From Youngiibacter multivorans (GTDB lineage Bacteria > Bacillota > Clostridia > Clostridiales > Clostridiaceae), in contig NZ_JAGGKC010000056.1 in assembly GCF_017873395.1 (NCBI RefSeq), positions 1 through 6,123 on the forward strand: DNA of 6,123 nucleotides, in the 5' to 3' direction. Both the position numbers and the translations under genes were made by a program. Position 1 is the first letter of the stretch. The number at the start of each line of letters is the position of its first letter. The notes under the pieces are model-generated. The model did no database searches. It saw nothing but the letters and a program-made list of their open reading frames with translations, and had not been told where the DNA came from. Shown piece after piece: positions 6,112 through 6,123 of the stretch.

Positions 6112-6123
6112 ATGCCGTCATCA
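6112..6123 (+). CDS. first codons of the IS66 element's first gene, probably tnpA (partial)
   Basis: An ATG at 6112-6114 follows GGAGTG by 6 nt and reads MPSS before the window ends. Its position about 80 bp inside the IS66 tip is where the small accessory protein gene (usually called tnpA) begins in this family. Four residues cannot identify the protein; the call rests on position and the ribosome site alone. Confidence 0.4.

Larger units (their letters stand above)
6030..6123 (+). mobile_element. left end of an IS66-family insertion sequence (cut by window edge)
   Basis: GTAAGCGGA at 6030-6038 matches the GTAAGCG-type terminal repeat of IS66 elements. About 80 bp of leader and a plus-strand start codon with a good ribosome site follow, the spacing usual for the first gene of these elements. 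The tip lies 27 bp upstream of the hydrolase ATG on the opposite strand, so insertion here would separate that gene from its native promoter. The transposase genes would lie beyond the window. The 8 bp left of the tip (ATTCTTTC) would be the target duplication if the insertion is intact. Confidence 0.6.

Overview
The window looks like chromosomal DNA from a low-to-moderate GC Firmicute, most likely an anaerobic Clostridia (Lachnospiraceae/Clostridium-like). This rests on strong AGGAGG-type ribosome sites, a ferredoxin-type DUF362 protein, a DUF3737 protein, a small thiol-type MerR regulator and IS66-type ends. Genus and species cannot be read from the sequence.

Region 1 (127-3720, minus strand) is one compact four-gene operon. 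In transcription order it holds a small MerR regulator (3640-3236), a DUF3737 gene (3171-2318), a MalY/PatB-type PLP-dependent C-S lyase/aminotransferase (2328-1162) and a DUF362 protein with two 4Fe-4S clusters (1146-127). Gaps are 64 bp, an 11-bp overlap and 15 bp. A promoter with the 19-bp spacer typical of MerR control, with a partly decayed dyad inside the spacer, lies just upstream. The regulator therefore probably controls itself and the operon. Its lone mid-protein cysteine resembles that of electrophile-sensing AdhR/NmlR proteins, which fits a redox or thiol-stress role, but that is inference. The DUF3737 gene carries a one-base deletion in a T-run near its start, so its conserved N-terminus is out of frame with the rest. 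A 19-codon frame fills the MerR-DUF3737 gap.

Region 2 (about 3721-4172) has no convincing gene. It holds a perfect inverted repeat next to the operon promoter, two longer hairpin-forming repeats, and an outward-facing IS66-type right end at about 4158-4166.

Region 3 (4173-6002, minus strand) is one AT-richer gene for a 609-residue membrane protein: an N-terminal membrane anchor, an alpha/beta-hydrolase domain with a GYSAG nucleophile elbow, and about eight C-terminal membrane segments. IS66-type ends lie 6 bp beyond its stop and 27 bp before its start, so it sits like cargo between two same-orientation IS66 copies.

Region 4 (6030-6123, plus strand) is the left end of an IS66-family element, with the first codons of its first gene at the window edge. 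Bases 1-126 hold only a possible 27-residue tail of a plus-strand gene.
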